Positions 9,620-19,282 are shown, counted from the stretch's first letter. The stretch: 64,000 bases of DNA from JBFJKD01 sp041601945 (GCA_041601945.1 JBFIHG010000001.1:62001-126000); one strand, 5' to 3'. Translations and numbers: made by a program. The notes: generated from the sequence alone by a model not told the origin.

Positions 9620-9871
9620 ATGTCCTCATCCCATTACGAAATTCTCATGCTGCCCGATGGCGAAGTGGTGCTGCAGCGCTCTGATGTGTCCGGCGAACCG
9701 CTGGTGCGTATCGCTTTCTCCGATGAAGCCAAATACTTTTTGGGCGACGCGAGCATGGATGTTGCGCGGGCGATGATTGATGCGGGTATAGATCTGGTGG
9801 AACAGCTCGGTTCCGAGGGGCAGCTCGACGAAGGTGAGGTTGCCAAATATGGCGACCGGACTTTGCACTAG
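9620..9871 (+). CDS. Small conserved acidic protein
   Basis: An 83-residue acidic, soluble protein. The N-terminal half reads as beta strands (YEILMLPDGEVVLQRSD, PLVRIAFSDEAK), followed by a helix (MDVARAMIDAGIDLVEQL). No catalytic motif is visible and I do not recognise a named family. It lies 51 bases after the DUF6586 gene on the same strand and is convergent with lexA. Codon use looks like that of its neighbours, so it is probably a real gene. The function is unknown. Confidence 0.7.
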   Translation: MSSSHYEILMLPDGEVVLQRSDVSGEPLVRIAFSDEAKYFLGDASMDVARAMIDAGIDLVEQLGSEGQLDEGEVAKYGDRTLH

Positions 9872-10013
9872 CCGCTGTACTCTCGGCCAGGTATGTTTAT
9901 AAGTGTGTAAGCTGCCAGGCCCCTGGCAAGAGCGCGGCCAGGGTCACCAGGATTTCAGGTCAGATCGAATGTTTAAAAATCGCGGGTCTGAGAGGGATTC
10001 TATCAGAGCTGCC

Positions 10014-10616
10014 CTAGGCGCGGATAAGCCCCACCGACAAACCCTCAATAGCAAATTCCTGAGTTCTGAGATCGACGAAAATCGGCTCAAAATCTTCGTT
10101 TTCGGGTACTAGCAGTACTTCGTAGCGGCTGCGGGTTTTTTTCAAACGTTTTACGGTAACTTCATCGCCTATGCGCGCCACCACGATCTGTCCGTTCTCG
10201 GCCACTGTGGTGCGGTGTACGGCGAGCAGGTCGCCGTCCAATATGCCGACGTCGCGCATACTCATGCCGCTAACGCGCAGTAAATAATCGGCACTGGGAT
10301 GAAACAGGGAAGCGGGAACGCTGCAATAGTCCTCGATATGCTCCTCTGCCAAAATGGGGTTGCCCGCCGCGACGCGACCGACGATAGGGAGTCCGGATTG
10401 TTGGTGCAACAGGCGTAGCCCGCGGGAAGCGCCGGGCACCATTTCGATCACACCTTTGCGCGCTAATGCGCGCAAGTGTTCCTCTGCCGCATTGGCAGAT
10501 CGAAAACCCAGCTCGTTGGCAATTTCCGCGCGCGTGGGCGGAAAGCCCGTGTCTTCAATGGCGCGACGAATTAATGTCAGGACCTGATTCTGGCGAGCGG
10601 TTAGCGTGGTAGTCAT
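10014..10616 (-). CDS. lexA: LexA SOS repressor/autoprotease
   Basis: Represses the DNA-damage regulon and self-cleaves on contact with RecA filaments. It has 200 residues, with an N-terminal winged helix-turn-helix (TRAEIANELGFRSANAAEEHL) and a C-terminal S24 peptidase domain. The cleavage bond Ala84-Gly85 (VAAGNP), the catalytic Ser119 (SGMSMRD) and Lys156 (VTVKRLKK) fall at exactly the E. coli numbering. An SOS box lies 25-40 bases upstream of the start, so autoregulation is expected. In Pseudomonas lexA is followed by sulA; here no sulA-like frame is seen in the 142 bases downstream, and the next gene is convergent. Confidence 0.98.
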   Translation of the reverse strand: MTTTLTARQNQVLTLIRRAIEDTGFPPTRAEIANELGFRSANAAEEHLRALARKGVIEMVPGASRGLRLLHQQSGLPIVGRVAAGNPILAEEHIEDYCSVPASLFHPSADYLLRVSGMSMRDVGILDGDLLAVHRTTVAENGQIVVARIGDEVTVKRLKKTRSRYEVLLVPENEDFEPIFVDLRTQEFAIEGLSVGLIRA

Positions 10617-10640
10617 ATGCTATGTTTCGTGACGATAGTA

Positions 10641-10656
10641 CTGTAATTATATCCAG
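10641..10656. promoter_or_regulatory. LexA-binding SOS box upstream of lexA
   Basis: CTGTAATTATATCCAG fits the gammaproteobacterial LexA operator CTGT-N8-ACAG with one mismatch in the right half. Flanking TA and CA keep most of the extended consensus. It lies 25 bases before the lexA start codon, where it would overlap the promoter and allow autorepression. Confidence 0.8.
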
Positions 10657-10750
10657 CATATGTAGAATGACAAGCTGAAAAATCGGTGTTCGCCGAAACG
10701 ATTTAACCGGATAACCTCGGGGCGTGGATGAGCTACGCGCTGCTCAAAGG

Positions 10751-11077
10751 CTAAAAGTCGTCGCTGTCGAACGCCATATCGGGCTCAATATTGGCCAGCG
10801 GGTCATCCCAGTTATCAGGTACGTAGATATCGTCGGTATCGTTATTGTCGTCGTCACTCAATTCGTAGGAGCTGCGCCAGTCTTCCGGCGGCTGGGCGGG
10901 AATTACCACCATCTGCTTCCAGGTATCAATATCCAGTTCCGCAACCTCGCCGTCGTAGTACTGTATTTCGATGGTTCCATCGTCGTCGTCAATGGCGATC
11001 ACTTCGAATATCTGATCTTCCTGTGCATCCTGATACCAGGCATTCAACTGGGGCTTGTGCTTTGCCACAATAATCAC
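10751..11077 (-). CDS. Small acidic protein, DUF6763-like
   Basis: A 108-residue highly acidic protein. The N-terminal part forms a compact beta domain (LNAWYQDAQEDQIFEVIAID, TIEIQYYDGEVAELDIDTW). A low-complexity Asp/Glu-rich tail (SDDDNNDTDDIYVPDNWDDP) follows. The first half resembles the DUF6763 family as I remember it; the function is unknown. It starts at a GTG with an AAAGG ribosome-binding site. It lies upstream of lexA on the same strand, but lexA's own SOS box and promoter make a separate transcript likely. Confidence 0.68.
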   Translation of the reverse strand: MIIVAKHKPQLNAWYQDAQEDQIFEVIAIDDDDGTIEIQYYDGEVAELDIDTWKQMVVIPAQPPEDWRSSYELSDDDNNDTDDIYVPDNWDDPLANIEPDMAFDSDDF

Positions 11078-11136
11078 CTTTACCTTTTTAACGGTCCCAA
11101 CATAGCACCGCTACTGGACGGTTGCACTAGGGTGGC

Positions 11137-11232
11137 TTGACAGAGTCAGTGTCATCCATAAAAGTGGTATTCGGTCGTACCCCATTGGAAATCACTAACC
11201 CGCTAATTACAAACAATAATTTCGTTTATAAT
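11137..11232 (+). promoter_or_regulatory. Candidate promoter region for nagZ
   Basis: The 296-base gap before nagZ holds a perfect -35 hexamer TTGACA (11137-11142) with a modest -10 TAAAAG 16 bases further on. It also holds a perfect TATAAT at 11227-11232 in a strongly AT-rich stretch but without a good -35. Either could start the nagZ transcript. No other gene is visible in the gap. Confidence 0.4.
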
Positions 11233-11373
11233 TATTGCCTGTGGAGATATAAAATGTTTTATAAATGAAAAAATTATCTAACAATCCTCTTGCCTTTTAA
11301 ATTTCAGAATCCCAATGGCCTTGATGTTAAACTTTTAATTTCAGCTTACGGGCGCCGCGCCCGAGGATATGCC

Positions 11374-12384
11374 ATGGTTCCCGGCCCATTAATGCTTGAC
11401 CTCGAAACGACCATGCTGACGGCGGATGAGCGGGATTTATTGCGTCATCCGCAGGTAGGTGGAGTGATTTTTTTTAGCAGAAATTTCCAGTCCCGGGAAC
11501 AATTTATCGAGTTGACTGCGGCAATTGCGCAGCTTCGCCCCGAATTATTGCTGGCAGTAGATCAGGAGGGCGGGCGGGTGCAGCGCCTGCGCGACGGGTT
11601 TACCCGTCTGCCGGCCATGCAGTTATTGGGGGATTTGTTTGCGCAGGATCCCGTTAGGGGGTCGCGGATAATTGTGGATGCTGGCTGGCTAATGGCGAGC
11701 GAACTGATCGCCAGTGGCGTCGATTTTAGTTTTGCTCCAGTGCTGGATGTCGACCGCGCATATTGTGAGGTCATTGGCGACAGGTCGTTTGGCGATGATC
11801 CACAGCGGATTGTCTGCGCCGCCCAGCTATTTATCGACGGCATGCGCGAAGCAGGTATGGTCGCCACGGGCAAACATTTTCCCGGTCACGGTGGCGTGCG
11901 TGGCGACAGCCATCTGGAAACACCCTACGACGGGCGCAGTCTGGAGCAATTGCGGGCGCGGGATTTAATTCCGTTCGCGAAACTTGCTCCATTACTCGGC
12001 GGTGTTATGCCGGCGCACCTGGTGTTTCCACAGGTAGATAGCCGCGCAGTCGGTTTTTCCTCTGTGTGGTTGCGGCAGATTCTGAGGAAGGAACTGGGCT
12101 TTGGGGGCGTTATCTTTAGCGACGACCTGTCCATGAAAGGTGCCGATGTTGAAGGAGGTTATGCGGCGAAAACTGCTGCCGCACTGGGCGCTGGTTGCGA
12201 TATGGTGTTGGTGTGTAATAATCGAGCAGGTGCTCTGGAAGCGCTGGATTATCTCGAAAATAACTCGGTGCCGCCGTCTACCCGGCTGGGCTCGATGAAA
12301 GTGCGAAAACGATGTTCGTGGGTTGAGTTGGCGGATCACCCGCGCCGCCTGGCCGCTGTTGAACAACTACAATACCTCGTCTAA
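11374..12384 (+). CDS. nagZ: Beta-N-acetylhexosaminidase (NagZ, GH3)
   Basis: A cytoplasmic glycosidase of peptidoglycan recycling that removes GlcNAc from anhydro-muropeptides and so also sets AmpR-type beta-lactamase signals. It is 336 residues from the ATG at 11374, which has GAGGA six bases upstream; a TTG at 11290 is in frame but less likely. GH3 motifs are DQEGGRVQRL, KHFPGHGGVRGDSH (the His is the unusual NagZ acid/base) and the nucleophile region FSDDLSM. The length is normal. The lexA-nagZ-MTIP order is shared with Pseudomonas, though here an MscS gene and a cus operon lie between nagZ and MTIP. Confidence 0.95.
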   Translation: MVPGPLMLDLETTMLTADERDLLRHPQVGGVIFFSRNFQSREQFIELTAAIAQLRPELLLAVDQEGGRVQRLRDGFTRLPAMQLLGDLFAQDPVRGSRIIVDAGWLMASELIASGVDFSFAPVLDVDRAYCEVIGDRSFGDDPQRIVCAAQLFIDGMREAGMVATGKHFPGHGGVRGDSHLETPYDGRSLEQLRARDLIPFAKLAPLLGGVMPAHLVFPQVDSRAVGFSSVWLRQILRKELGFGGVIFSDDLSMKGADVEGGYAAKTAAALGAGCDMVLVCNNRAGALEALDYLENNSVPPSTRLGSMKVRKRCSWVELADHPRRLAAVEQLQYLV

Positions 12385-12414
12385 TTCACTTAAGTTAAGG
12401 GATAGTCACTGACA

Positions 12415-13548
12415 ATGTTCGAATATCTGGAAAACTGGTTTACCCGTATTGTCGGTAGCACCTACGTGTGGTGGCTGCAAATATTTGCCATTGTGCTGGC
12501 GGCACTGATACTCGGATATGTGCTTAACAAAACTATTTTGTTGCTGCAACAGAGAGCTAAAACCACACGTAGCGTATGGGACGATGCGTTACTCGAGGCG
12601 TGCCGCAAGCCACTGGTGTGGATGGTGTGGATTGTCGGTATTAATTTCGCGGCCGGCATCGTCGCGCGATTACTCGAATCCCCCTGGGGAGAGCTGGTAG
12701 AGCCGATTAATCGCCTGGCGGTAATATTTCTGCTGGCGTTGTTTCTGGTCAATCTGGTGCAACGGGCGGAACGCAATCTAACTCATTCTGAGTATGTGGC
12801 GGAGCCGATGGATCCGACTACCGTGCACGCCATCGGCAAGTTGGTGCGTATCGCGGTGGTGATTACGGCAGTGTTGATCGCCCTGCAAACCATGGGTTAC
12901 AGCGTGTCCGGGGTGTTGGCGTTCGGGGGCATTGGTGGCCTGGCGCTGGGTTTTGCGGCGAAAGATTTGCTGGCAAATTTTTTTGGCGGGTTGACGATTT
13001 ACATGGACCGGCCATTTGCGGTGGGAGAATGGATACGTTCTCCCGACAAGGAAATCGAAGGCACGGTGGAGGATATTGGTTGGCGCCTGACCCGGATTCG
13101 CACCTTTGACAAACGACCTCTGTATATACCGAATGCGGTATTTACCACTATTACCCTCGAAAATCCTTCGCGTATGTGGAATCGCAGAATTCACGAAACC
13201 ATTGGCTTGCGCTATCAGGATGTTGCACAAATGCGTTCCATCGTCGAGCAGGTTAAGGCGATGCTCGAGGCCCATCCAGGCATCGATACGGGGCAGACGC
13301 TTATGGTTAATTTCAACCAGTTCGGGCCAAGCTCCCTCGACTTCTTTATTTATGCGTTTACTCGTACCACCAATTGGCAAGAATTCCACGAAATCAAGCA
13401 GGACATCTTGCTGAAGATTACTGACATTATCGCCGAGCACGGCGCGGAGATTGCCTTCCCAACGTCCACGGTTTATCTGGCGGGGCAGGATGGGCCCGCA
13501 GAAGACGAAGAACCTTCAGACACACAGCGCAGCGCTGAGCCCGCGTAA
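12415..13548 (+). CDS. MscS-family mechanosensitive ion channel
   Basis: A 377-residue inner-membrane channel for osmotic downshock. There are about four to five transmembrane segments: near residues 18-40, 65-85, 95-118 and 137-160, plus the pore helix. The pore-lining Gly/Ala-rich motif is VLAFGGIGGLALGFAAKDLLANFFGG (starting near residue 163), split here only for description. After it come the MDRPFAVGEWI beta domain and a cytoplasmic vestibule domain. An acidic tail follows. The extra N-terminal helices place it with YnaI/YbdG-like channels rather than minimal MscS. It lies 30 bases after nagZ and may be read through from it. Confidence 0.92.
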   Translation: MFEYLENWFTRIVGSTYVWWLQIFAIVLAALILGYVLNKTILLLQQRAKTTRSVWDDALLEACRKPLVWMVWIVGINFAAGIVARLLESPWGELVEPINRLAVIFLLALFLVNLVQRAERNLTHSEYVAEPMDPTTVHAIGKLVRIAVVITAVLIALQTMGYSVSGVLAFGGIGGLALGFAAKDLLANFFGGLTIYMDRPFAVGEWIRSPDKEIEGTVEDIGWRLTRIRTFDKRPLYIPNAVFTTITLENPSRMWNRRIHETIGLRYQDVAQMRSIVEQVKAMLEAHPGIDTGQTLMVNFNQFGPSSLDFFIYAFTRTTNWQEFHEIKQDILLKITDIIAEHGAEIAFPTSTVYLAGQDGPAEDEEPSDTQRSAEPA

Positions 13549-13557
13549 TCAACAGGG

Positions 13558-16500
13558 TTAGCTCTGGCGTCGATAACGCGCCCGGCATAGCAGTCGGTAA
13601 GCGGTGGGCAATACCAGCATGGACAGCAAAGGTGCGGTAATCATGCCGCCCACCATCGGTGCGGCGATGCGACTCATGATTTCCGAACCGGTACCTTCGC
13701 CCAGTAAAATCGGCAGTAAGCCCGCGAGTATCACAGCAACCGTCATTGCTTTGGGGCGAACCCGTAGCAATGCGCCTTCCCGTATCGCCGCGTCTAGTCC
13801 GGCAAGGTAGCTGGTGGTGGATTGTTGCAGCGGCGTATCCATCTCCCGCCCAGCCAGGGCACGGCGTAGATACAGTAACATAACGACTCCGAATTCGGCG
13901 GCCACCCCGGCCAGTGCGATCAGGCCGATGCCGGTCGCCACGGACAAGTTAAATTCCATAAAATAGAGGAACCATATACCGCCAGACAGTGCGAAAGGCA
14001 GTGTGGTCATCAGCAGTAACACTTCATCGAAACGGCGAAAAGTGGTGTACAGCAACAGGAAAATAATTAGCAGTGTTATCGGAATCATCAGGCGCAACCG
14101 GGCGTTGGCACGTTGCATAAATTCGAATTGTCCCGAGTAACTGACGCTGACGCCGACCGGTAAGGACACATCTCGCGCAATCACCGTGCGCAGTTCTGCG
14201 ACGGTGGCAGCCAGATCTCGATCCCGGACGTCCACATACACCCAGCCGGAGAGACGGGCATTTTCACTTTTGATCATGCTCGGACCATGGCTGAGTTTGA
14301 TGTCGGCGATATCGCCTAGTGTGATCTGCTCGCCGCTCGCAGTGAGCACCGGTAATATGCGCAATTTTTCGATGGAATCAAGGAGTTCCCTCGGGTAGCG
14401 CACGTTAATTGGAAAACGCGCCAGGCCGTCGATCACTTCGCCAATATTCTCGCCACCGATGGCGCTGGCGACGATGCGGAGCACATCGTCAATGTTTAAG
14501 CCGTAGCGCGCAGCACGGCCCCGTTGTGGAACAATGTCGATGTAACGGCCACCACTGAGACGTTCTGCAAACGCCGAACTGACTCCGGGAACCTGCCGTG
14601 CAGCCTGTTCGATGTGCTGCGCGGCACTGTCGATGGTGAGCAGATCGCCGCCTGATACTTTGATCCCAATGGCACTCTTGATGCCGGTCGCGAGCATGTC
14701 TATACGGTTGCGAATCGGCGGCACCCACACATTGGTCAGGCCCGGCACCGTGACAATTCGATCCAGTTCGTCGATAAGTTGCTCGGGTGTCAACCCCGGT
14801 CGCCACTGGTCGCGGGGTTTAAACTGGATTGTGGTTTCGAACATTTCCAGGGGTGCTGGGTCGGTTGCAGTTTCGGCACGACCAGCCTTACCAAATACGG
14901 TTGCAACTTCAGGCACTGTTTTGATCATGCGGTCGGTCTGCTGCACCAGTTCGGCGACATTGGCTACTGAAAATCCCGGTAAGGCGGAGGGCATATACAG
15001 CACGTCGCCTTCGTCCAGTGTTGGCATAAATTCGCCGCCCAGGCGGGACAACGGCCACAGTGCGCTGCCCAGAATTAGCGCCGCAAACAGTAATGTCAGA
15101 GCGGGTTGGCGCAGAGTCCAGTCGAGCGCCGGACGATAAATGGCCGTTAGAAAACGGTTGATGGGATTGGCATTTTCCGCGGGCAGTCGCCCGCGAATCC
15201 AGTAACCCATGGCCACTGGCACCACCGTCACTGCCAGTATAGCGGCGGCGGCCATGGCAAACGTTTTGGTAAACGCCAGAGGTCCAAATAATCGCCCCTC
15301 CTGGGCTTCCAGGGTAAAAACCGGCAAAAAGGAAAAAGTGATAATCAGCAAGCTGAAGAACAGCGCGGGTCCGACTTCCGTCGCGGCGTTGGCAATGGTC
15401 TGCCAGTGGGCGGTGCCGCTAAGCACTTGTCCCGGATGTTTCACATGCCAGCGCTCAATATGTTTATGGGCGTTTTCAATCATCACAACGGCGGCGTCAA
15501 CCATGGCGCCGATGGCGATGGCGATACCCCCGAGGGACATAATGTTGGCATTGATGTCGAGCTGACGCATCACCGCAAACGCCATTAATATACCCAGCGG
15601 TAGGGACAGTATGGCAACCAGCGAAGAACGTATGTGTCCGAGAAAAATAATGCAAACCAGTGCGACTATGGCTAATTCTTCCAGGAGTTTTTCCGTTAAA
15701 TTACCAATCGCCCGGTCGATCAATTGCGAGCGGTCATAGGTGGTAATAATTTCCACCCCCGCTGGCAGGCTCTGCTTTAACGTGGCGAGTTTTTGTTCGA
15801 TGGCGGCAATGGCGGTGCGCGCGTTCTTGCCGCTGCGCAATATCACTACGCCACCGGCCACTTCGCCTTCACCATTAAGTTCGGCGATACCGCGGCGCAT
15901 CTCCGGACCGATGGTTAAATGCGCAACGTCACGCAGGGTGATAGGTACGCCGTCGCGTAATGCGAGGGGAATAGCGTGAAAATCGGCCTCTGTCGCCAGA
16001 TAGCCGCTGGCGCGCACCATAAACTCGGTTTCGGCGAGTTCAACCACCGCGCCGCCGGTTTCTCGATTGGCCTGCTGCACGGCGGTGATCACCTGTTCCA
16101 GAGTGATGTTGTAGTGCAGTAATTTATATGGGTCGACCACCACCTGATATTGTTTGACCATGCCCCCCAAGCTGGCGATTTCGGCTACGTCAGGCACGGT
16201 TTTCAGTTCGTATTTCAAAAACCAGTCCTGCAAGGCGCGCAATTCCCCGAGGTCGTGCTTGCCGGTTCGGTCTACCAGCGCGTATTCATAAATCCAGCCG
16301 ACGCCCGTGGCATCTGGCCCCAGTTGGGGCTTGGCTCCAGTCGGCAATTGACCCTGTATCTGACTCAGGTATTCAAGTACCCGGGAGCGCGCCCAGTAGA
16401 CATCGGTACCATCGGCAAACAACACGTAAACAAAGGAGTCGCCATACAGGGAATATCCGCGCACGGTTTTGGCCCCCGGGACTGCAAGCATGGTGGTGGT

Positions 16501-16707
16501 CAGCGGGTAGGTGACCTGATTCTCCACAATCTGCGGTGCCTGGCCAGGGTAGCTGGTACGGATAATGACCTGGACATCGGAGAGATCCGGCAGGGCATCC
16601 ACCGCAGTGGTGCGCAGTGCCCAGATTCCCCAGCCGGCGAAAATCACCGCCGCCAGCAACACGATGGGCCGTTGCGCAATGGACCAGTGAATCAGGCGCG
16701 CAATCAC
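13558..16707 (-). CDS. cusA: CusA/CzcA-family heavy-metal efflux RND pump
   Basis: A 1049-residue inner-membrane RND transporter of the heavy-metal (HME) branch that exports cations by proton antiport. It has 12 expected transmembrane helices and two large periplasmic loops. Typical motifs include the N-terminal ALPDLSDVQVIIRTSYPGQAP, the TM4 segment GAMVDAAVVMIENAHKH with the proton-relay acid, and GGEFMPTLDEGD. The GTG start overlaps the cusB stop by four bases. The Met content and the partner protein's Met-type metal site point to Cu(I)/Ag(I), but the substrate should be regarded as inferred. Confidence 0.93.
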   Translation of the reverse strand: MIARLIHWSIAQRPIVLLAAVIFAGWGIWALRTTAVDALPDLSDVQVIIRTSYPGQAPQIVENQVTYPLTTTMLAVPGAKTVRGYSLYGDSFVYVLFADGTDVYWARSRVLEYLSQIQGQLPTGAKPQLGPDATGVGWIYEYALVDRTGKHDLGELRALQDWFLKYELKTVPDVAEIASLGGMVKQYQVVVDPYKLLHYNITLEQVITAVQQANRETGGAVVELAETEFMVRASGYLATEADFHAIPLALRDGVPITLRDVAHLTIGPEMRRGIAELNGEGEVAGGVVILRSGKNARTAIAAIEQKLATLKQSLPAGVEIITTYDRSQLIDRAIGNLTEKLLEELAIVALVCIIFLGHIRSSLVAILSLPLGILMAFAVMRQLDINANIMSLGGIAIAIGAMVDAAVVMIENAHKHIERWHVKHPGQVLSGTAHWQTIANAATEVGPALFFSLLIITFSFLPVFTLEAQEGRLFGPLAFTKTFAMAAAAILAVTVVPVAMGYWIRGRLPAENANPINRFLTAIYRPALDWTLRQPALTLLFAALILGSALWPLSRLGGEFMPTLDEGDVLYMPSALPGFSVANVAELVQQTDRMIKTVPEVATVFGKAGRAETATDPAPLEMFETTIQFKPRDQWRPGLTPEQLIDELDRIVTVPGLTNVWVPPIRNRIDMLATGIKSAIGIKVSGGDLLTIDSAAQHIEQAARQVPGVSSAFAERLSGGRYIDIVPQRGRAARYGLNIDDVLRIVASAIGGENIGEVIDGLARFPINVRYPRELLDSIEKLRILPVLTASGEQITLGDIADIKLSHGPSMIKSENARLSGWVYVDVRDRDLAATVAELRTVIARDVSLPVGVSVSYSGQFEFMQRANARLRLMIPITLLIIFLLLYTTFRRFDEVLLLMTTLPFALSGGIWFLYFMEFNLSVATGIGLIALAGVAAEFGVVMLLYLRRALAGREMDTPLQQSTTSYLAGLDAAIREGALLRVRPKAMTVAVILAGLLPILLGEGTGSEIMSRIAAPMVGGMITAPLLSMLVLPTAYRLLCRARYRRQS

Positions 16708-18011
16708 GGTTGATCTCCCCGGGGCACCGTCTTTTTCGTCTCTGGCACCTGAGTATCGTTCCCAGCGTTGCCAGCCATGTTGGTTAGTGCGCCAGTCAGA
16801 TTAGCTTCCGAATCGATTAAAAATTGTCCGGAAACCACCACGTTTTGGCCCTTCTCAAGACCCGAGAGAATAGCGCTTTGCTCTGCGTATTCTCTGCCCA
16901 CGCTGACTGTCACCGGGCGGAAATAACCATTTTCAGACAGTATTACCCGATCGTTCCCGATACCGCGTATCACAGCCTGGGTCGGAACCAATATTTGTGC
17001 GGGCTGTATGGCACCCGCGATACGTAACTGAGCATACTGGCCCGGCCGCAGCTCACCCTGAGAATTGGGCAACAGCGCGCGTACCGTTACAGTGCGGCTA
17101 ACGCTATCCAGGCTGGGTAATATATCCACCACCTGACCGGTTATTTCAGCGCCGGGTAAAGCAGTCATACGCGCTGTAACGGCTGCGCCGATGGCGATAT
17201 CACCGAGCTGTGATTGCGCCACAGCTGCGTCCAGCCAGACGCTCGCCAGACCATTAATACGCGCGAGCGTTGCGCCGTTTACCACTGACATACCAGGGCG
17301 CACATCCAGGGTTTCCAACACGCCGGTGAAGGGCGCGGTAACGGTAAACACGGGACGCACTACGCCAGTTTTTGCGACGTTATTTATTGTCCCGTCTGGC
17401 ATTCCCAGTAGTTGCAGACGCTCTCTGGCCGCGTTCGCCAACGCGCTGTCCCCAGTGGCGAGTATGGCCAGAAATTCTTTCTGCGCACCGGTCCAGGTGG
17501 GCACCAGAATATCCACCAGAGGCGTGCCGCGCGTAACCACATCCCCCGGAGCCAGGCGGTAAACTTGCTCCACAAAACCATCGGTGCGCGCTTGCACGAC
17601 TGCCGATTCTCGTTCGTTATAGGCGATTTTAGCCACTGCCGAAATGGACAACTCAGGCTGGCCGTAGCTCACGGGCGCAACGACTATGCCGAGGTTTTGT
17701 ACGATGCGCGGATCGATACGAATTCCGGGTATTGCGTCTTTGTCGACCTGCTCCGCATAGCGTGGTAGTAGCTCCATATCCATAAAGGGCGACTTGCCAG
17801 GTTGGTCGAAATGTTGTTGCGGCACCATGGGGTCGTACCAGTAGAGCACCACTCGATCACTCTCCCGAGCATCGTTACTGTGTGCGTCGGTTGTGGAGGG
17901 TAACGCTACACTGTGGGTGCCGAACCAGTACCCGGTACCACCCGCCAGAGCGAGGCCAATGAGCGACAACGTCATTAATACCCATGTCTTTTTCCCTGCG
18001 TCAGTATTCAT
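16704..18011 (-). CDS. cusB: CusB-like periplasmic adaptor with metal-binding N-terminal domain
   Basis: A 435-residue membrane-fusion protein linking the RND pump to the outer-membrane channel. An N-terminal membrane anchor (VLMTLSLIGLALAGGTGYWFG) is followed by a short 'heavy-metal-binding' domain reading YWYDPMVPQQHFDQPGKSPF then MDMELLPRY. In most relatives this domain has Cys-Pro-Met-His and Cys-x-x-Cys; here Met and Asp replace the cysteines, as in E. coli CusB. Lipoyl/barrel-sandwich and beta-barrel domains follow. There is no C-terminal CusF-like domain. The ATG overlaps the TolC-like gene's stop by four bases. Confidence 0.92.
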   Translation of the reverse strand: MNTDAGKKTWVLMTLSLIGLALAGGTGYWFGTHSVALPSTTDAHSNDARESDRVVLYWYDPMVPQQHFDQPGKSPFMDMELLPRYAEQVDKDAIPGIRIDPRIVQNLGIVVAPVSYGQPELSISAVAKIAYNERESAVVQARTDGFVEQVYRLAPGDVVTRGTPLVDILVPTWTGAQKEFLAILATGDSALANAARERLQLLGMPDGTINNVAKTGVVRPVFTVTAPFTGVLETLDVRPGMSVVNGATLARINGLASVWLDAAVAQSQLGDIAIGAAVTARMTALPGAEITGQVVDILPSLDSVSRTVTVRALLPNSQGELRPGQYAQLRIAGAIQPAQILVPTQAVIRGIGNDRVILSENGYFRPVTVSVGREYAEQSAILSGLEKGQNVVVSGQFLIDSEANLTGALTNMAGNAGNDTQVPETKKTVPRGDQP

Positions 18012-19282
18012 TGCTGTGGTGCTCCGTAGGCGTAAATCAAGTTGGCAGCGAGAACCGCCCGTTGATGTTGCAGGTCAATTTGCCGGAGGCGCACATTGAT
18101 CAGGTTGCGGCGGGCGCTGAGGGTGTCGCCGAGCTGCAACTGACCGGTTCGATACCCAGTGGTGGCAAGGGTTACAGCTTGTTGCGCCAGGGGTAACCAG
18201 CTCTGGGCAATACGTTCCAGTTGCCGGACAAGTGCCTGATGGGCCGCCAGATCGGTAGCCAGTGCCGCGTCGTGATCGCGGCGCATTGCCTCCCGTTCGC
18301 TGTGCAGCGCTTCGAGGCGTTGTCGTGCGGCGGCGATGCGCGGGTTTTGTCGGGTGCCGGGGAATAACGGCAGAGCAAAGCGCACTTCCATGGAGACCAT
18401 GTCGTCGTAGGGCGCAGCGCGGTGCTGGTAGTCAACGCCGAGACTCCAGTCCGAATGTTTCTCCGCCTCAGCATTTTGCACCCGGGCTTTTGCCAGCTCC
18501 GTTAATGGCTCGTACAGCGCGAGTTCCGGGTGATGATGCAGATGCGCGCGCAATTGCGGTGGCTCAACAGTAAGGGCCGGCGCCGTGGTTGCCAGTGGTA
18601 AAAAAGCCTGGTCGCCGATTAAACTTTGCAGGCGTGCCTGTGCGGCGCTGATCTTGCGCTGAGTGTCGTCGCGCCAGTCGGCGAGGGCTGCGACTTGCTC
18701 GGCAGCATTGAGCGTCTCAATCGCGCTGCCGGTGCCAGTGGCGAGCTGTGCCTGACTGACGTTAGTCAGTAGTGTCAGTTCCCGTTCCAGTTCGTCGAAC
18801 AGCGGCAGTCGGCGGCTCAGATAATAAAGATCGAGCCAGGCCGCGGCAGCTTCGCGCAGGACGTTCGCCCGTTCTACCTCCAGGTGCCCCTCGGCTTCAC
18901 TCACTTGCGCCCTGGCCAGTGCCAACCGTGCCTGCCGTTTAGCCTGGCTGGGCACTTCTTGCATGATGCCGATACGCTGCATGGTCATCAGGTCCTGATC
19001 GAGGCGACCACGCTCGGAACCAGTTGCCGGAACATTGCTGGCACCAAGAACAAGTTGCGGGTCCGGCAGGGCGGCGGCGGGACGGCGGGCAAAGTTTGCG
19101 GCGTTCACTGCGGCGGTGCGGGCCCTGAGAACAGGTGCGTTTTGCTCCGCAAGCTGTAGAGCCGTTGCAAAACTCAATACTGATTTTGCAGGGGCGCCTG
19201 CAGTCGCCGCTGGGATCTGAGGTGACGCGACAAGCGACGTTGACCATAACCATAAGATGATTAGCGCGAATGTACGCTTCAT
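18008..19282 (-). CDS. cusC: TolC/CusC-family outer membrane efflux protein
   Basis: A 424-residue outer-membrane factor with a signal peptide (FALIILWLWSTSLVASPQIPA). It carries two OEP repeats of long coiled helices, each built of heptads such as LALARAQVSEAEGHLEVERA. There is no lipobox cysteine, unlike E. coli CusC. It is the first large gene of the minus-strand tripartite set, with stop/start overlaps to cusB and cusA. Function as the exit duct for the pump is well supported by context. Confidence 0.9.
   Translation of the reverse strand: MKRTFALIILWLWSTSLVASPQIPAATAGAPAKSVLSFATALQLAEQNAPVLRARTAAVNAANFARRPAAALPDPQLVLGASNVPATGSERGRLDQDLMTMQRIGIMQEVPSQAKRQARLALARAQVSEAEGHLEVERANVLREAAAAWLDLYYLSRRLPLFDELERELTLLTNVSQAQLATGTGSAIETLNAAEQVAALADWRDDTQRKISAAQARLQSLIGDQAFLPLATTAPALTVEPPQLRAHLHHHPELALYEPLTELAKARVQNAEAEKHSDWSLGVDYQHRAAPYDDMVSMEVRFALPLFPGTRQNPRIAAARQRLEALHSEREAMRRDHDAALATDLAAHQALVRQLERIAQSWLPLAQQAVTLATTGYRTGQLQLGDTLSARRNLINVRLRQIDLQHQRAVLAANLIYAYGAPQQ

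Noticed and set aside
9914..9927. GCCAGG-CC-CCTGGC hairpin between the small acidic gene and lexA
   Set aside because: The loop is only two bases and no T tract follows, so it is not a convincing terminator.
12778..13440. 220-codon minus-strand open frame opposite the MscS gene
   Set aside because: Antisense shadow of a clear membrane-channel gene.
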